The notes under the pieces were generated by a model, which saw only the letters and a list, made by a program, of their open reading frames with translations, did not search any database and was not told the origin of the DNA. This document shows positions 46,838 to 59,854 of a stretch of DNA of 64,000 nt, one piece after another. Made by a program: the position numbers and the translations under genes. The DNA is taken from NCBI GenBank assembly GCA_025330725.1, contig JAIWND010000010.1, positions 186,001 to 250,000 on the forward strand, written 5' to 3'. The DNA is from Chlamydoabsidia padenii (taxonomy: Eukaryota; Mucoromycota; Mucoromycetes; Mucorales; Cunninghamellaceae). Every line of letters starts with the position of its first letter. Within the stretch, counting starts at the first letter, position 1.

Positions 46838-48139
46838 ATGTTTAACCAATTTAAAGAACAAGCAGCAAAGTTCGGACAACAAGCCAGTGAAGGTGCCACC
46901 AAGTTTGGTCAACAAGCTGCCCAAGGTAAGAAGCCAAAGATTAAACAGCCAGACTTTAACTGATGGAACACTTCTTTTGATTCCCTCTGATTGACATAGG
47001 CGCCAGTGCTATTGGACAACAAGCTAGTAATTATGGACAACAAGCTAGTAGGAGTGTTAACACTTTTGCTGAAAGTAATAACATTAATGCTCCAGTAATG
47101 GGTACCTTGACTGAAGCTTCTGCCAAGGCTGCACGTATTTTGAAGGCCTTTGTCGGTAAAGTCCACTTACCTCCCCTCTTTATATAATATTGATACTAAC
47201 TCATTCTCTCTTTATATATATATATATATTGTATGTGTTATAATAGAAAAAGAAGAAGTAGAAAATGGATTTGATAACGTGATTCCTGTCAAGGTGCTTC
47301 AAGAAGCCAAGGGTTTGGCCATCTTTACTGTGATCAAGGCTGGGTTTTTATGGTCAGGAAAACTGGGAAATGGAATTGTTGTGTCTCGTTTGCCTGATGG
47401 ACGTAAGTGATCTATAGACTGAAACAAAAAACAATCACATGATAGAACTGACGTCTTTTGTTACTATTTGTAGGGTGGTCTGCACCTTCAGCTATTGCTA
47501 CAGGAGGTAAATCATTGGAATAGGCATGTGTCTGATCCAAAATGGAATCTAACTCTTTTTTATTTTTATTTTTATTTGTGATAGGTGTTGGGTTTGGTAT
47601 TCAAGTAGGTGCTGACCTTACGGATGTCGTCTTGATCCTTAACAGTGACGAAGCTGTGAATGCATTCAAAACCAAAGGCAATGTCAGTCTCGGTGGTGAC
47701 TTGGCGGTAAAGAGCATATTTATATAAAGAGTGTAATAGGATACTAACAGCTTTTTCTTCTTCTTCTTTTTGTCTTGTAAACTAGGTATCTCTTGGACCT
47801 TTGGGTAGCGGAGGAAGCTATAGTGGTACAACTTCCAAAGGCAAGGTGGTTCCCTTGTTTTCCTACACCAAATCTAAAGGACTCTTTGCTGGAATGAGTG
47901 TGGAAGGAACTGGTAATATCAAAATATAAACATACAGGATAAGACAAGTAAGGGGTATCTAATCTTTTTCTTCTTCTTCTAAACCTATAGGTCTATTCGA
48001 ACTATCATCAACCAATAAATCATTCTATGGTAATCCTGTTAAAGCCGAAGATATTCTAAATGGTGGAATCGAACCCCCGCAAGAATGCCAATCTTTGTAC
48101 GATACCATCAAATTTGCCGAATGCCGGGATCCCTTTTAA
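46838..48139 (+). CDS. SYLF-domain lipid-binding protein (Ysc84/SH3YL1-like, no SH3)
   Basis: Exons 46838-46925, 47000-47155, 47247-47402, 47474-47506, 47585-47706, 47786-47912, 47991-48139 give 276 aa. The N-terminus has repeats FGQQAS/FGQQAA/IGQQAS/YGQQAS, likely an amphipathic helix. The SYLF (DUF500) domain follows: IPVKVLQEAKGLAIFTVIKAGFLWSGKLGNG, WSAPSAI.TGG, GFGIQVGADLTDVVLILN, FKTKGNVSLGGDLAVSLGP, SYTKSKGLFAGMSVEG and YGNPVKAEDIL. Ysc84 proteins bind phosphoinositides and actin at endocytic sites, usually through an added SH3 domain; here the protein stops after SYLF at RDPF. Function at membranes is inferred. Confidence 0.93.
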
Positions 48140-48864
48140 TAGCTTGGCTCTCACCCACCTCCCCTCCTCTTTATATAGCTATAGTATGTATTAATTGATT
48201 GTTTATTATTAACTTTTTTAAATAAATGTGCCTTGATTTATATCTCATATGGGAATGGAAATGCTCAATAATGTCACTATCATCATGTTTGAATCACAGG
48301 GCAACCATTCGCTCATCGGCTAATGTTTCCATTTTGTAGATACTGTTAGTAGCTCGGTCTTGGAAGCGGTTTGTTAATGATGTGTTATCGTTTCAAACTT
48401 TACCCTTCAGGCGGCTCATCTTGTATGAACTCTGGCCATTCCAAAAAAAAAAAAAAAAAAAAAAAGGTGGGAATGGCGGAATTGGAATTATTGTCAATGC
48501 ATATACAAAGTCAGGTGATTGGATAAAAGATTGGTGAAGGATTGGATGAAGCGAAATCTTGGCAAAAGAAACTAACTGTCATATGGCAGTTTAGAAATAG
48601 ATAGTTGTTTATATATTTTGGTTCAATCGCTCATATCTATTTATAAAAGCAACAACAACAACAACAACACGAAACAACAAAAACAAAGTTAAAAACGCCG
48701 CTCCCCTTCTTGGCAAGATCTATCCTAGTATCACAAGATAGGTTTTCTCTTTTGGGATGTAGCTTTATACACTTAAAAAATGGTTTACTCTTTTACATTG
48801 ACACTTTTCAGTTAGTTGCAGAGGTATATATGCATCACACCCAAGAAAGTTCAACAAAGGAATA
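48140..48864. other. Intergenic DNA between SYLF and SUR7-like genes
   Basis: Contains a 24-A run at about 48443-48465, followed by GCGGAATTGGAA at 48476-48487 (element-like, one mismatch), and a (CAA)n tract at about 48650-48668. No gene seen. Confidence 0.45.
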
Positions 48865-48877
48865 TTCAAACGCCGAA
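48865..48877. promoter_or_regulatory. CGGNNTTTNAA promoter element (SUR7-like)
   Basis: TTCAAACGCCGAA, 105 bp before the ATG at 48982. Confidence 0.55.
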
Positions 48878-48981
48878 AAACTGACATCATTTAAAAAACC
48901 TGATTTCTCGAATCCGTTTTTTTTCGCATCTCTTTTCTTTTTTTTCTTTAATATTCATTTTATCTTCAACTTACTAATACA

Positions 48982-49608
48982 ATGGCTCTTTTTGCGTTTG
49001 TTGCAACATTCACAACTTTTGCGGCATTGGTCCTCGAAATCTTCACTATGATTGGTAACACCTACAACAAACCTTTCCTTCGGGATCTTTATTTCGCCAG
49101 ATTGACTACACAAGGGGGAGCATTTATTGATTTTGGACTATGGAACTACTGCACAGGTAACAATGGAATGGTGGATATGTGCTCACAACCAAAAGCTGCC
49201 TTTGTATGGACAGATGTACCTCAACTAAGTACTCTGATTCAAGGGTTCGATGGACAAGACAAGGTGTTTTTGGCGAACTTTGTCTTGTATTGGATTGCTA
49301 TTGGATTGACCTTGTTTGCCCTGGTAGTTACCTTGTTATCTCATTTCCGTCGAAGCAGTGATCTGTTTGCTTCGTTGGCTTGCTTCTTCTCTTTTGTGGT
49401 AATGTTGGTGGTATTCGTCATCCTCTTGGTGGCCTCTCTCCGTGGGGTCAATGCTGCTAAAAGCTCTTCTGATACTATTACAGGTAATCTAGGTCCTTCC
49501 ATGTGGATGACACTAGGTGCAATGTGTGGTCTCTTCCTTGCATCCATTTGGTATTGTATTAGTTGTTGTTTTGGGTCTGGCCGTGTTAGAGACATGGACA
49601 AGGCTTAA
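48982..49608 (+). CDS. SUR7/PalI-like four-helix membrane protein
   Basis: Single exon, 208 aa. Four helices: FVATFTTFAALVLEIFTMIG at the N-terminus, then an outer loop with GLWNYCTGN and a second Cys (VDMCS), NFVLYWIAIGLTLFALVVTL, CFFSFVVMLVVFVILLVASL, and WMTLGAMCGLFLASIWYC. The loop G-LWN-YC...C is the signature of the SUR7/PalI claudin-like family, which organises eisosomes or senses pH at the plasma membrane. A short basic cytosolic tail RVRDMDKA ends it. Which member of the family it is remains open. Poly(CT) then AATAAA follow the stop. Confidence 0.85.
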   Translation: MALFAFVATFTTFAALVLEIFTMIGNTYNKPFLRDLYFARLTTQGGAFIDFGLWNYCTGNNGMVDMCSQPKAAFVWTDVPQLSTLIQGFDGQDKVFLANFVLYWIAIGLTLFALVVTLLSHFRRSSDLFASLACFFSFVVMLVVFVILLVASLRGVNAAKSSSDTITGNLGPSMWMTLGAMCGLFLASIWYCISCCFGSGRVRDMDKA

Positions 49609-49865
49609 ATAATCATCATGCACCTCAACTACCCTCGTGATGATCACTACCCTTCCCCCCTTCTCTCTCTCTCTCTTTAAATGCTATACTTTGTACTTTT
49701 TAATCTGATCATTACTCTTACCCTTCTTTGTCTATACTATATTCTTATGCATATCAAAATAAACAACTTTTTTTTTTTTTTTTTTTTTTTTATTACCATG
49801 AATAGGCATCTGTATCAACATTTTGATTTGCTTTATCTACCATGCATAGTTGGCTATTGGGTGAT

Positions 49866-49877
49866 TTTAAAACCCGC
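49866..49877. promoter_or_regulatory. CGGNNTTTNAA promoter element (G-patch gene)
   Basis: TTTAAAACCCGC, 81 bp before the ATG at 49958. Confidence 0.55.
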
Positions 49878-49957
49878 TTTTTTTTTGTCTTCACCTCCGC
49901 CTTTTTTTTTTTCGGTGTTTGCTTCTTCTTCACTTTATTAATTATACTTCTCACAAC

Positions 49958-51459
49958 ATGGATGATACATTATCAATGATTCGTGACATTGAAGACTTGT
50001 TAATACACACACCAGACGACATGGACCTTATGCAAATGCGCGATAGCTTGAAAGCTTCTTTGGAACAGCAATCATACAATACCACGACACAATACACACC
50101 TGGCAGTCTGTGCTGCATTCCATTCACAGCCTCTTTGTCCTCCAAAACTGTCCTTCTACCAGCACGAATACTATCGCCAACTTTTGATCTTACTGGAACC
50201 ACAGACATACTTGTTTTAATCTTGACTCCGTTGACGGAAGAAACGGTCCCTTGCCTGTCTTTAACTTCCACCACTACCACCACCACCACCAACAACGACA
50301 ACATCAACTGCGCCAACCAATGTCCTTACTCTCACGGCTATCGGATCAACATGGACTGGATCTTACCCATTGAAACCTTGGATTTCAACAACTACAAGCA
50401 TTCTTCTCCTGTCTGGTATAAATCAACAATCAGCACCGACGACGACGACGACGACGACTCCTCTTCTACTATGGACGAACATAAAGGGCAGGTGTGGCAA
50501 AAGGGAACTTTGACATCTTCAAGTATTGATTCCACAACGGGACAGCGTATGTGGCGTGTTTATGATGACAAGTGCAATTACCATATGGTTGGTGAAAATC
50601 AGGTCGTTCCATTGGTCTATCTCGACAGCAATGATAATACCAGCCTCAACGAGAGCACAGCAATTCACTCTGGCGCCAATGACAATATAGTGGATCAACC
50701 TTACGAAGAAACATCGGCAATAGATATAAACAAGTCATGGGGGGCATGGCAATCTCACACAAAAGGCTTTGGAGAGAAAATGATGAAGAAAATGGGCTAT
50801 ATCAAGGTAAGATGAAAAAAATAAAAATAAAAAGATAATGGCTTGAAACTGTTTTGGTGCGATAAAGCAGATAAAGGATTGCATGGGTATAGTAGATTCT
50901 AACCATTCTTTTTATTCTATCTATGATGTTTGGAAAGGGTGAAGGTTTAGGTATTGGCGGACAAGGACGACTGGATCCCGTACAAGCATACCAAATGGGT
51001 ACTCACTATAGCCAAGATAATCGACCTGGACTAGGAAGCTTGACGAAGAAAAAGAAAACCAAAGCAACTAAAACAAAAGCAACAACCAAAGCAGGTACCT
51101 CTTCCATGTTTGATATGATGAATTCCATGTTTGAAACAGATGATTTTATCGAGGACGATCACGAAAAGGTACCATTACAGCAACAGCAGCATAAAGATCG
51201 TGGTGGATTGGGTACGATACCAAAACAGCAAAATCAGCAACAACTTTGGCAACTTCAGGAGAAGATGAATCGACTGATCAAGGAACAGCAACACGGACTG
51301 GCAGCTGTCCAACGAAACAAGGGGACGACCATGGAACGGGAATTCCAAATCAACTTGCAGAATACCACTAAGCAGCTGAACTCGATCAAAAAAGAACTGA
51401 CCAAGGTGGAAAGTCGTCTCACACGCGCCAAAAACATGGAGAATATGATCAACTTTTAG
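49958..51459 (+). CDS. G-patch protein of ZGPAT type (CCCH zinc finger plus G-patch)
   Basis: Exons 49958-50806 and 50938-51459 give 456 aa. The N-terminus is a short coiled coil (MRDSLKASLEQQ). A degenerate CCCH-type finger CANQCPYSHGYRI lies near residue 125, followed by a Tudor-like region (SPVWYKSTI..WQKGTL, WRVYDDKCNYHMV). The G-patch FGEKMMKKMGYIKGEGLGIG starts near residue 270 and spans the intron. The tail has KKKKTKATKTKATTK and a C-terminal coiled coil. ZGPAT-type proteins are nuclear and bind RNA or chromatin; G-patches activate DEAH helicases. The intron acceptor GGAAAG is weak but joins the G-patch exactly. Confidence 0.85.
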
Positions 51460-51725
51460 CACCTTCTCCTCTTTATTATAAACACCCCATAGAATAAATT
51501 GATTAGTCATTGTCATTATTGTTTATTCCCCTCTTGTAAATACTCAAATCGTTTATATTAAAAGATGTAAATAAAAATGTTTATTAGTACAGCTGGACGC
51601 TACTGACAATTAATTAATTAAAAAAGAAGCAGTAACTAGAGGGATAGTTAAATATAATGTTAAAAAGAGGGATATGTAAAAGTGACAACAATGTAGGGAG
51701 GGTAGTATCTGGTAATATGATGGTA

Positions 51726-51727
<2 letters not shown>

Positions 51728-51758
<31 letters not shown>
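51728..51758. repeat. (TG)n microsatellite
   Basis: About 15 TG units just beyond the 3' end of the deacetylase gene. Confidence 0.9.
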
Positions 51759-51759
<1 letters not shown>

Positions 51760-51782
51760 AGGAGGGTGTATGGATTAGTGAT

Positions 51783-53406
51783 CTACTTTTTCAATTCCAC
51801 CTTTTCACCAGCGACATAGACCTGTTTGACATAGACTTCACCAGTAGAATCATCCAAGAATACAAAATCTGCATCAGCACCAGCATTGAGAGTGCCCTTT
51901 CGATCGTCAATACCAAGAAGTCGAGCAGGATGAAGAGTGGCGGCTTCCAGAGCTTCCACAATGGTGCAGTTGGTGAATCGTTGGAAGTTTCGTACACATT
52001 CATCGATCGTCACAGTGCTATATTAAGGAAAAAAGAAAAAGAAAAGGGTTTAGTCCTCTTGATCCATTCATTTATCCATTTCATTCTATTTCAATAGTAT
52101 TACCTTCCTGCCAAAGTTCTTGTACCTTTAATATAACAGGCACCACTAGCATCCACTTCTACATCCCGTCCACCCAAAGTATAGATTCCTTTTGGTAAAC
52201 CCATAGCCGATAAAGCATCCTAATATGAAATCACAAGGTTATCAGTAAAAAAAAAAAAAAAGAACATGTAGTCATCCCTTCCTTTTAATGACCATGTGGA
52301 TCTACTTACAGTGACCAGGACAGCACCACGAGGGTGAGAGTAGTAAGCAATACGGATGGAGTTGGGGTGGACATGAACACCATCACAGATAATACCATAA
52401 AAGGGTCGGGGATCAGGCTTGTTTCTGCAAGGTGAGGTAGTCGATGGTTCAGGATGACGTTGGGCCCTTTCCGGTAATGGCAAGTCAGCAGCTCCAAGTA
52501 CACCCACCAATCCAGGATCACGATGATGGAACTGTATACAAAGAAGATTACTGTTAGTCAACTGTCCACACACACCCTTTTCTTCTTTACAATATCAACT
52601 TACGGCTTGCATAGCATTGAAGAGATGAGTGATACTGGTGGCACCTTTAGTCACAGCAAGTTCGGCTTCGGCAATACGACAAGCAGTATGACCCATAGCG
52701 ACAGTGATACCACGAGCCACAAGATCAGGAATAGCTTCAGTGACACCTTCAATTTCGGGAGCCACAGTCATGATGCTGATAGCCTTGTCACCTTTTTTGA
52801 GTTCGGATCCATAAGCTTCGTCAAAATCGGCAATACCATTCTTTGCGTTTCGGAAGACTTGTTGTTTGTGAGCACCCTTCTTTTCTATAGAGATAAATGG
52901 ACCTTCGATATGTGCACCAAGAATTTCTGAGCCACCTTTAGCAGATCCTTTGCGTTGATTGAGTAGTGGGAGGACCTACAATTAAAAAGAGAGAGAGAGA
53001 GAGAAAAAAAAGGTGAGATTTCCCCGCTGCCCCCTTTTTTGTTTTATGTTCTTACCTTTTCATACACCGCAGGTTCTGAACTAACCACAGTAGGGCAAAA
53101 AGCCGTGCAACCATATTGAAGTAGTCCTTTGGCAACAGTATCGATATCCTTTTGAATCTTTTCCACAGGGGCTTCATAATCAGCAAAGTCGATACCATAT
53201 CCACCGTTGATCTGAGTATCAATAAATCCAGGTGATACCAACAATCCTTGGGCATCTATGATTTCATCAGCATCCCGGTGGTCATCAAAGAAGAGGTTTT
53301 GAGGATGAATAATCTTGCCATGTTGGAACCAAAGGTATTCGTTTTCTACAATTTGATGATTGATTAGGAGGCGAGCATTGACAATTTTGTAGATCTTGTC
53401 GGACAT
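51783..53406 (-). CDS. NAG2: N-acetylglucosamine-6-phosphate deacetylase
   Basis: Exons 53056-53406, 52604-52975, 52310-52531, 52104-52219, 51783-52017 give 431 aa. Amidohydrolase motifs in order: LVSPGFIDTQINGGYGIDF, LGAHIEGPFIS with the metal-binding Glu, MGHTACR, THLFNAM, ICDGVHVHP, DALSAMGLPKGIYTLGG with the catalytic Asp, and a late TIDECVRNF..FTNCTIVEAL..ATLHPARLLG. The enzyme converts GlcNAc-6-P to GlcN-6-P and acetate in GlcNAc catabolism and chitin recycling, in the cytosol. Length matches AMDHD2/NagA. The neighbouring genes are not from the same pathway. Confidence 0.95.
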
Positions 53407-54197
53407 GATGGTAGTGTTATATTATATTATCTTGGGGTAGTGTATATAAAAGAATGTCTATATTTATCCAAAAGTATAAGGAAAAAAGAAAGAGAGAGAG
53501 AAAACCGAAATAAAATGATCAAGTCGAAGGGCCTTTATATGAGGACTTTTTTCTTTCGAAAGAACTAAAAAGTGATAGGGGCTTAAGTAAGCCAGGGTCC
53601 TCAGTCAAAACATTTTTATTGGTGGAAAATGTTACATAATCAAAAATATTCAAATCCCGTCAGATCCCCGTTTCACCCCATTCCCTACCGTTCTGAACGG
53701 GTCCACCGACCCCCTATGTAATGGTTAAAATGAGTGAAAGTAATTACTATTTCACAAAGTATGCATTGATTATACGGGTAAAACTTTTGGACCAAAGGTA
53801 TTTTGACAAGAGTATACGTCAAAAAGCAGGGATATCATAAATTTCTCCCTCTTCGGAGTTTCACAAGTGAGACCTCTCCACTTTTTTAGCCGGCAGAGAG
53901 TTTCCATGCTGGCCATGTCATGTGACAAAGTGGCACATCACCACTGATGAGCTCGTTACATAATGGGAGACATACAGATCAAATTTGGGTGAGGCATGAG
54001 GACTGAAAATAAAGCGATACAGTGATCATCATCATTGTGCGATACAGATTCCCCTTTATATACAATGGTGTAGTTGAATAATCTTGGATTACTTCAGCCA
54101 ATAAACGTTTCAAGTAAAGAAGACCTACAGCCAATCAATTTTGATTAATTCTGGGTGCCAGGCTTGACGAAGTGGAAAACTGTTGGTCGGTTCAAAT
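53407..54197. other. Divergent region between deacetylase and SND1
   Basis: Contains the element at 53649-53661. The rest is A+T-rich and gene-free. Confidence 0.5.
53649..53661. promoter_or_regulatory. CGGNNTTTNAA element (deacetylase)
   Basis: TTCAAATCCCGTC, 243 bp upstream of the start at 53406. Confidence 0.5.
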
Positions 54198-54210
54198 TTT
54201 AAATGCCGAC
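54198..54210. promoter_or_regulatory. CGGNNTTTNAA promoter element (SND1)
   Basis: TTTAAATGCCGAC, 107 bp before the ATG at 54317, directly followed by a T run. Confidence 0.55.
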
Positions 54211-54316
54211 TTTTTTTTTTTTTTTTTTTTTTTTCGCCTTTTCGAATTCAAATTTGTCGCACCTCTTCTTTCACCTCTTCATTCTCAAATAATTATATTT
54301 GTCTTCCTCATCCAAT

Positions 54317-56337
54317 ATGGCTCAACAACATAAAGCTTTTGTGAAAAGTGTACTATCAGGTGATACCGTCATCCTTCGTGGAAAGCCAAGACAAAATGGC
54401 CCTCCTGCCGAACGTTTGTTGGCTCTGTCAAATGTGCAGGCACCTAGACTTGGTAACGCATCGCGCGATGATGAGGTAAAATAAGAAAAGAGTGAACCTC
54501 TAATAGACAGAATATAACATGCATAATATGGTTACTCATCATCTTTATTTTTTATTTTTAGCGTTTTGCTTTTGGTGCTAGGGAATACTTGCGTAAACTC
54601 TTGGTGGGCAAGGAAATCACTTTTGTCCCAGAATATACCATCACTACCACCACACCACCTCGCGAATATGGCTCCATCCTGCTGGCAAATGGGGACAATG
54701 TTGCTCATCTAGGTGTACAACAAGGTTGGCTCAAGGTCCGGGAAGGCAAGTCAAAGTCAGGTCAAGATGATGAAGCTCATGAACAAGAACTTGATCAATT
54801 GCGTGCCCTGGAAGAAGAAGCCCAAGCTGCTGAACGTGGTCAATGGTCTACAAAATCGAATGTAAATTATATCGTCCAACTACTGGTGTCACAAGGATGT
54901 ATTGATTCTGGAAACTCACCTTTTTTTTTTTTTTTTTTGAATAAAATAATCTTTAGGGCTCCCGTCAAGTGAACTACTCTATGGAAAATGATGCTCGCAA
55001 GTTTTTGGATGCGTATAAAGGAAAGCCACTAGATGGTAAGAAAATAATCAACATCAATGTGTAATGTCCAACTTTGAAACAAAACCAATCTAATCATTTA
55101 TTCTTTGTAGCTATCATTGAACAGATCCGCGATGCCTCTACCTACCGCGTCCTCCTGCTTCTCCCTGATGGTACCCAACAACTCACCACATTGTTTTTAT
55201 CTGGTATCAAGGCACCTTCATGTAAAAGAGACAACTTACCCTCGGATCAAGTCGACACGGCGCAAAGTGAACCTTTTGGAGAAGAGGCCAAGTTTTTTGT
55301 GGAAGTCCGCCTCCTGCAACGTGGTGTCAAGGTGATCCTGGAAGGTCTCAGTCAAGGTGGAAGTCAAAACTTTGTGGGCTCCATTCAACATCCTGCTGGC
55401 AACATTTCTGAACTACTTTTGGCAAATGGTATGGCAAAGTGCGTGGACTGGAGTATTACTATGACCACTGGCGGTCCTTTGCCTTTACGAAAGGCTGAAC
55501 AGTAAGTTGCAATCAAAAAAAAAGTTGAAATGTCAATAACCTATATATACTCACGTTTAACTCATTTAGGGCTGCTAAGGAAAAGAAACTTCGTGTGTGG
55601 AGGGACTTTGTGGCAAAAGAAAAAACCAATGACTCGGAATTTGATGCTCAAGTGATCAAGATTGTTACAGGGGATACCATTATCGTTAAAACCAAGAATG
55701 GCACCGAAAGAAAACTTCAACTTGCAAGCATTAAACAAGTACCAAGGTAACTAACTAATAACAAAAAAAAAAAAAAAAAAGGCAAGCATAAAGAAGTGAC
55801 ACTAATCTTCTGATAATATCTTTTTATATAGAGGAGTTGGTAGTACGGCTCCTGGCGGAAGTGCGAAATCAAGGGACGTCAAGGAGGTGGGTTACCAGTT
55901 TGAAGCTAGGGAATTCCTGCGAAAGAAGTTGATTGGTAAACAGGCAAGTCATTTGTAACTCGTAATGGGATTCGAATTATGTCCACCAACATCTTTCTTT
56001 TTTACTCTTCCCCCCATAGGTCCACGTTGTTTTAGATTACACTAAACCTGCCCAAGACGGTTTTGAAGCCAAAGACTGTGCAACAATAACTGTTGGCAAC
56101 CAGTAAGTTGAATACACGGCATAAAAGAAAGTTACTTACTGATGCTTTTGTCTTAATTTATATTTTAGTAACATTGCTCAACAACTTCTTGAAAAGGGTC
56201 TCGCCACTACTATTCGCCACCGTAAAGATGATGATAATCGATCTCACCAATACGATCAACTACTAATTGCTGAAACAAAGTAAGTTTGGAATCGCACGAG
56301 AAGACATGTCTTTTGAAATGTGCCAACTTTTTTTCTT

Positions 56338-56371
<34 letters not shown>

Positions 56372-57940
56372 AACATTATAGGGCTCAAGAACAACAAAAA
56401 GGCGTGCACAGTCCTAAAGAACAACCCATTGTACGAATTGTGGATGCATCAGAAGTAAGTACTTGTGCTATTGATGATAATGGACTTTAAATCTAATAAT
56501 GGTGGTTTATAGAATGCGACTAAAGCACGGCAATTCTTGACATCTCTCAAACGCAACCAACGTCAAAATGCGGTTGTTGATCACGTTGCTAATGGCTCTC
56601 GACTGTTTTTGTGGGTACCCAAGGAAAACTGCCGCTTATCCTTTGTACTTGCTGGTATCCGCGCTCCTCGTGTTGGCCGTAATGCTGGTGAAAAGAGCGA
56701 ACCTTTTGGACCTGAAGCTTTAGCGTATGTGGCAGATCATTGTCTCCAACACGATGTAAGTAAAACACAAGCTCCTTTGACGAAAATATGACTAACATCA
56801 TTTGTTTTAGGTTGAAATCGAAATCGAAAACGTGGACAAGACTGGCGCCTTTATCGGGAATCTCTTTGTCAAGGGCGACAATTTGGCGGTGACACTTCTT
56901 AACAAAGGGTATGCCAGCGTCCATGAATACTCAGCAAACGAATCTCGCTATGCAAACCAGTTCTTTACAGCAGAACGCAACGCCAAAGAAGGACGACAAG
57001 GATTGTGGAAAGATCACCAACCCGGTCACGACGAACAAGAAACCGCCATGTCCGACAATAAAGATACCCAAGCAGCACCACAACCTCGCCATGAATATAT
57101 TGATATCGTCATCTCGGATATGGTCAGTGGATCTCACTTTTACATTCAAACGATCAACCCAACCGAAATCAAGCAACTGGAAACTTTGATGAAGGATTTG
57201 ACAATCTACTACAAAAGCCGATCGGATCCATCCTCCAAGCCTCGTGTTGGTGATATTGTCAGCGCCAAATTTACAGAAGATGATTGCTGGTATCGGGCCA
57301 AGGTTCGTCGTATCTCATCAGAAGGTGTTGAAGTTTTGTATATTGATTATGGAAACGTAAGTTGATCCCTTCGTCCTCATTCATGATAACAAGCGAATAC
57401 TAACTTTTTTTATTTTATATTACTACTATCATTAGAGCGAAACTCTTCCATTTGCCCGGATTCAACCTTTAGCCAGTCAATTCAAGACCCTCAAGCCTCA
57501 AGCCCAAGAAGCCGTCTTATCCTTCGTCAAGTGTCCTAGCAAAGATGCCGACTATGGAATTGAATGCATGGAACGATTCCACGAATTGACAGCTCGTAAA
57601 CAACTGGTGGCAAATGTGGACGCTAAAGAAAATGGTATTCTTTGTTTGACCGTGTACGATCCCTCTCACTCGACTAGCGCAGAAGCAAGTATCAATTTGG
57701 AAATGGTCCGTGATGGTCAAGCTGTGGTGACACCCAAAGTGCGATATGCTGCTGCCTACCCCGACATTATCAAATCTCTACAAGAAGCGGAAAATGCTGC
57801 CAGAAAGGGTCGCGTAAGTACAAGTAGATAGGATGATGACTTTTTAATACTAATTATGCTTTTTTTTTTAAATATCTTGACTCACTTAGCTCGGAATGTT
57901 TGAATACGGGGATATCACTGCCACAGAAGATGATTTGTGA
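54317..57940 (+). CDS. SND1: Tudor-SN / SND1 (staphylococcal nuclease-like repeats plus Tudor)
   Basis: 13 exons: 54317-54475, 54562-54861, 54957-55035, 55111-55501, 55570-55746, 55832-55943, 56020-56102, 56169-56279, 56382-56454, 56513-56755, 56811-57356, 57436-57813, 57890-57940, giving 900 aa. Four SN-like domains are recognisable by [50 protein letters not shown] and [15 protein letters not shown] with LAGIRAPR.., then a Tudor domain [20 protein letters not shown] and VLYIDYGN, and a split fifth SN. Tudor-SN acts in RNA-protein complexes, splicing and RNA decay. Intron 6 (55944-56019) starts with GC, not GT. Conserved length (about 900). Confidence 0.95.
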
Positions 57941-58133
57941 AGATCTGGGATAATTGCATGAAACTTTGGATTCTAGGTTTGGTTATCATTTGTAGAATAG
58001 CTTTAATTTATATTGTTGGATAATGAACTTTTTGTTATAATAAAACGAAAAACATTTGTTATGAATACATTTGGCTCGAAGGTGGCCAATACAACTCTGG
58101 TTATGTAGGGCTGATGATGATCATTCACAAATA

Positions 58134-58146
58134 TTGAAACGCCGAT
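58134..58146. promoter_or_regulatory. CGGNNTTTNAA promoter element (KAE1)
   Basis: TTGAAACGCCGAT, 95 bp before the ATG at 58241. Confidence 0.55.
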
Positions 58147-58240
58147 TTAAAATGATTGCTTGAAGGCTGAAATGTTTTTTTGCCTATTACTCTCCTCTCT
58201 CTCTCTCTCATTTTTTTTTTCCTTAAAAAAAAAAAACGAC

Positions 58241-59629
<1,389 letters not shown>

Positions 59630-59744
59630 ATAGTTTATATTCCCCCCCCCTCCCAACTCTATTACTTAATAAAACCATTGTCTTTTTGCTGCCTAAATGT
59701 TTGATCTGTGATTACTTTTTTGGCATGCAGAAAAAAAAAAGAAT

Positions 59745-59757
59745 TTTAAACGCCGAT
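59745..59757. promoter_or_regulatory. CGGNNTTTNAA promoter element (RMD1-like)
   Basis: TTTAAACGCCGAT, 98 bp before the ATG at 59855, with a CT-rich leader after it. Confidence 0.55.
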
Positions 59758-59854
59758 TGAAATATAGAAAAAAAAGCCCATCACTCCATTCTTTTTCCGA
59801 TCTTCATTTTCTTCCTATTCTTCTTCTCTTCCCTCTTTAATTACCTCACCATCA

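Noticed and set aside
51657..52097. 146-aa plus-strand ORF
   Set aside because: It is antisense to the last exon of the GlcNAc-6-P deacetylase and includes the (TG)n repeat.
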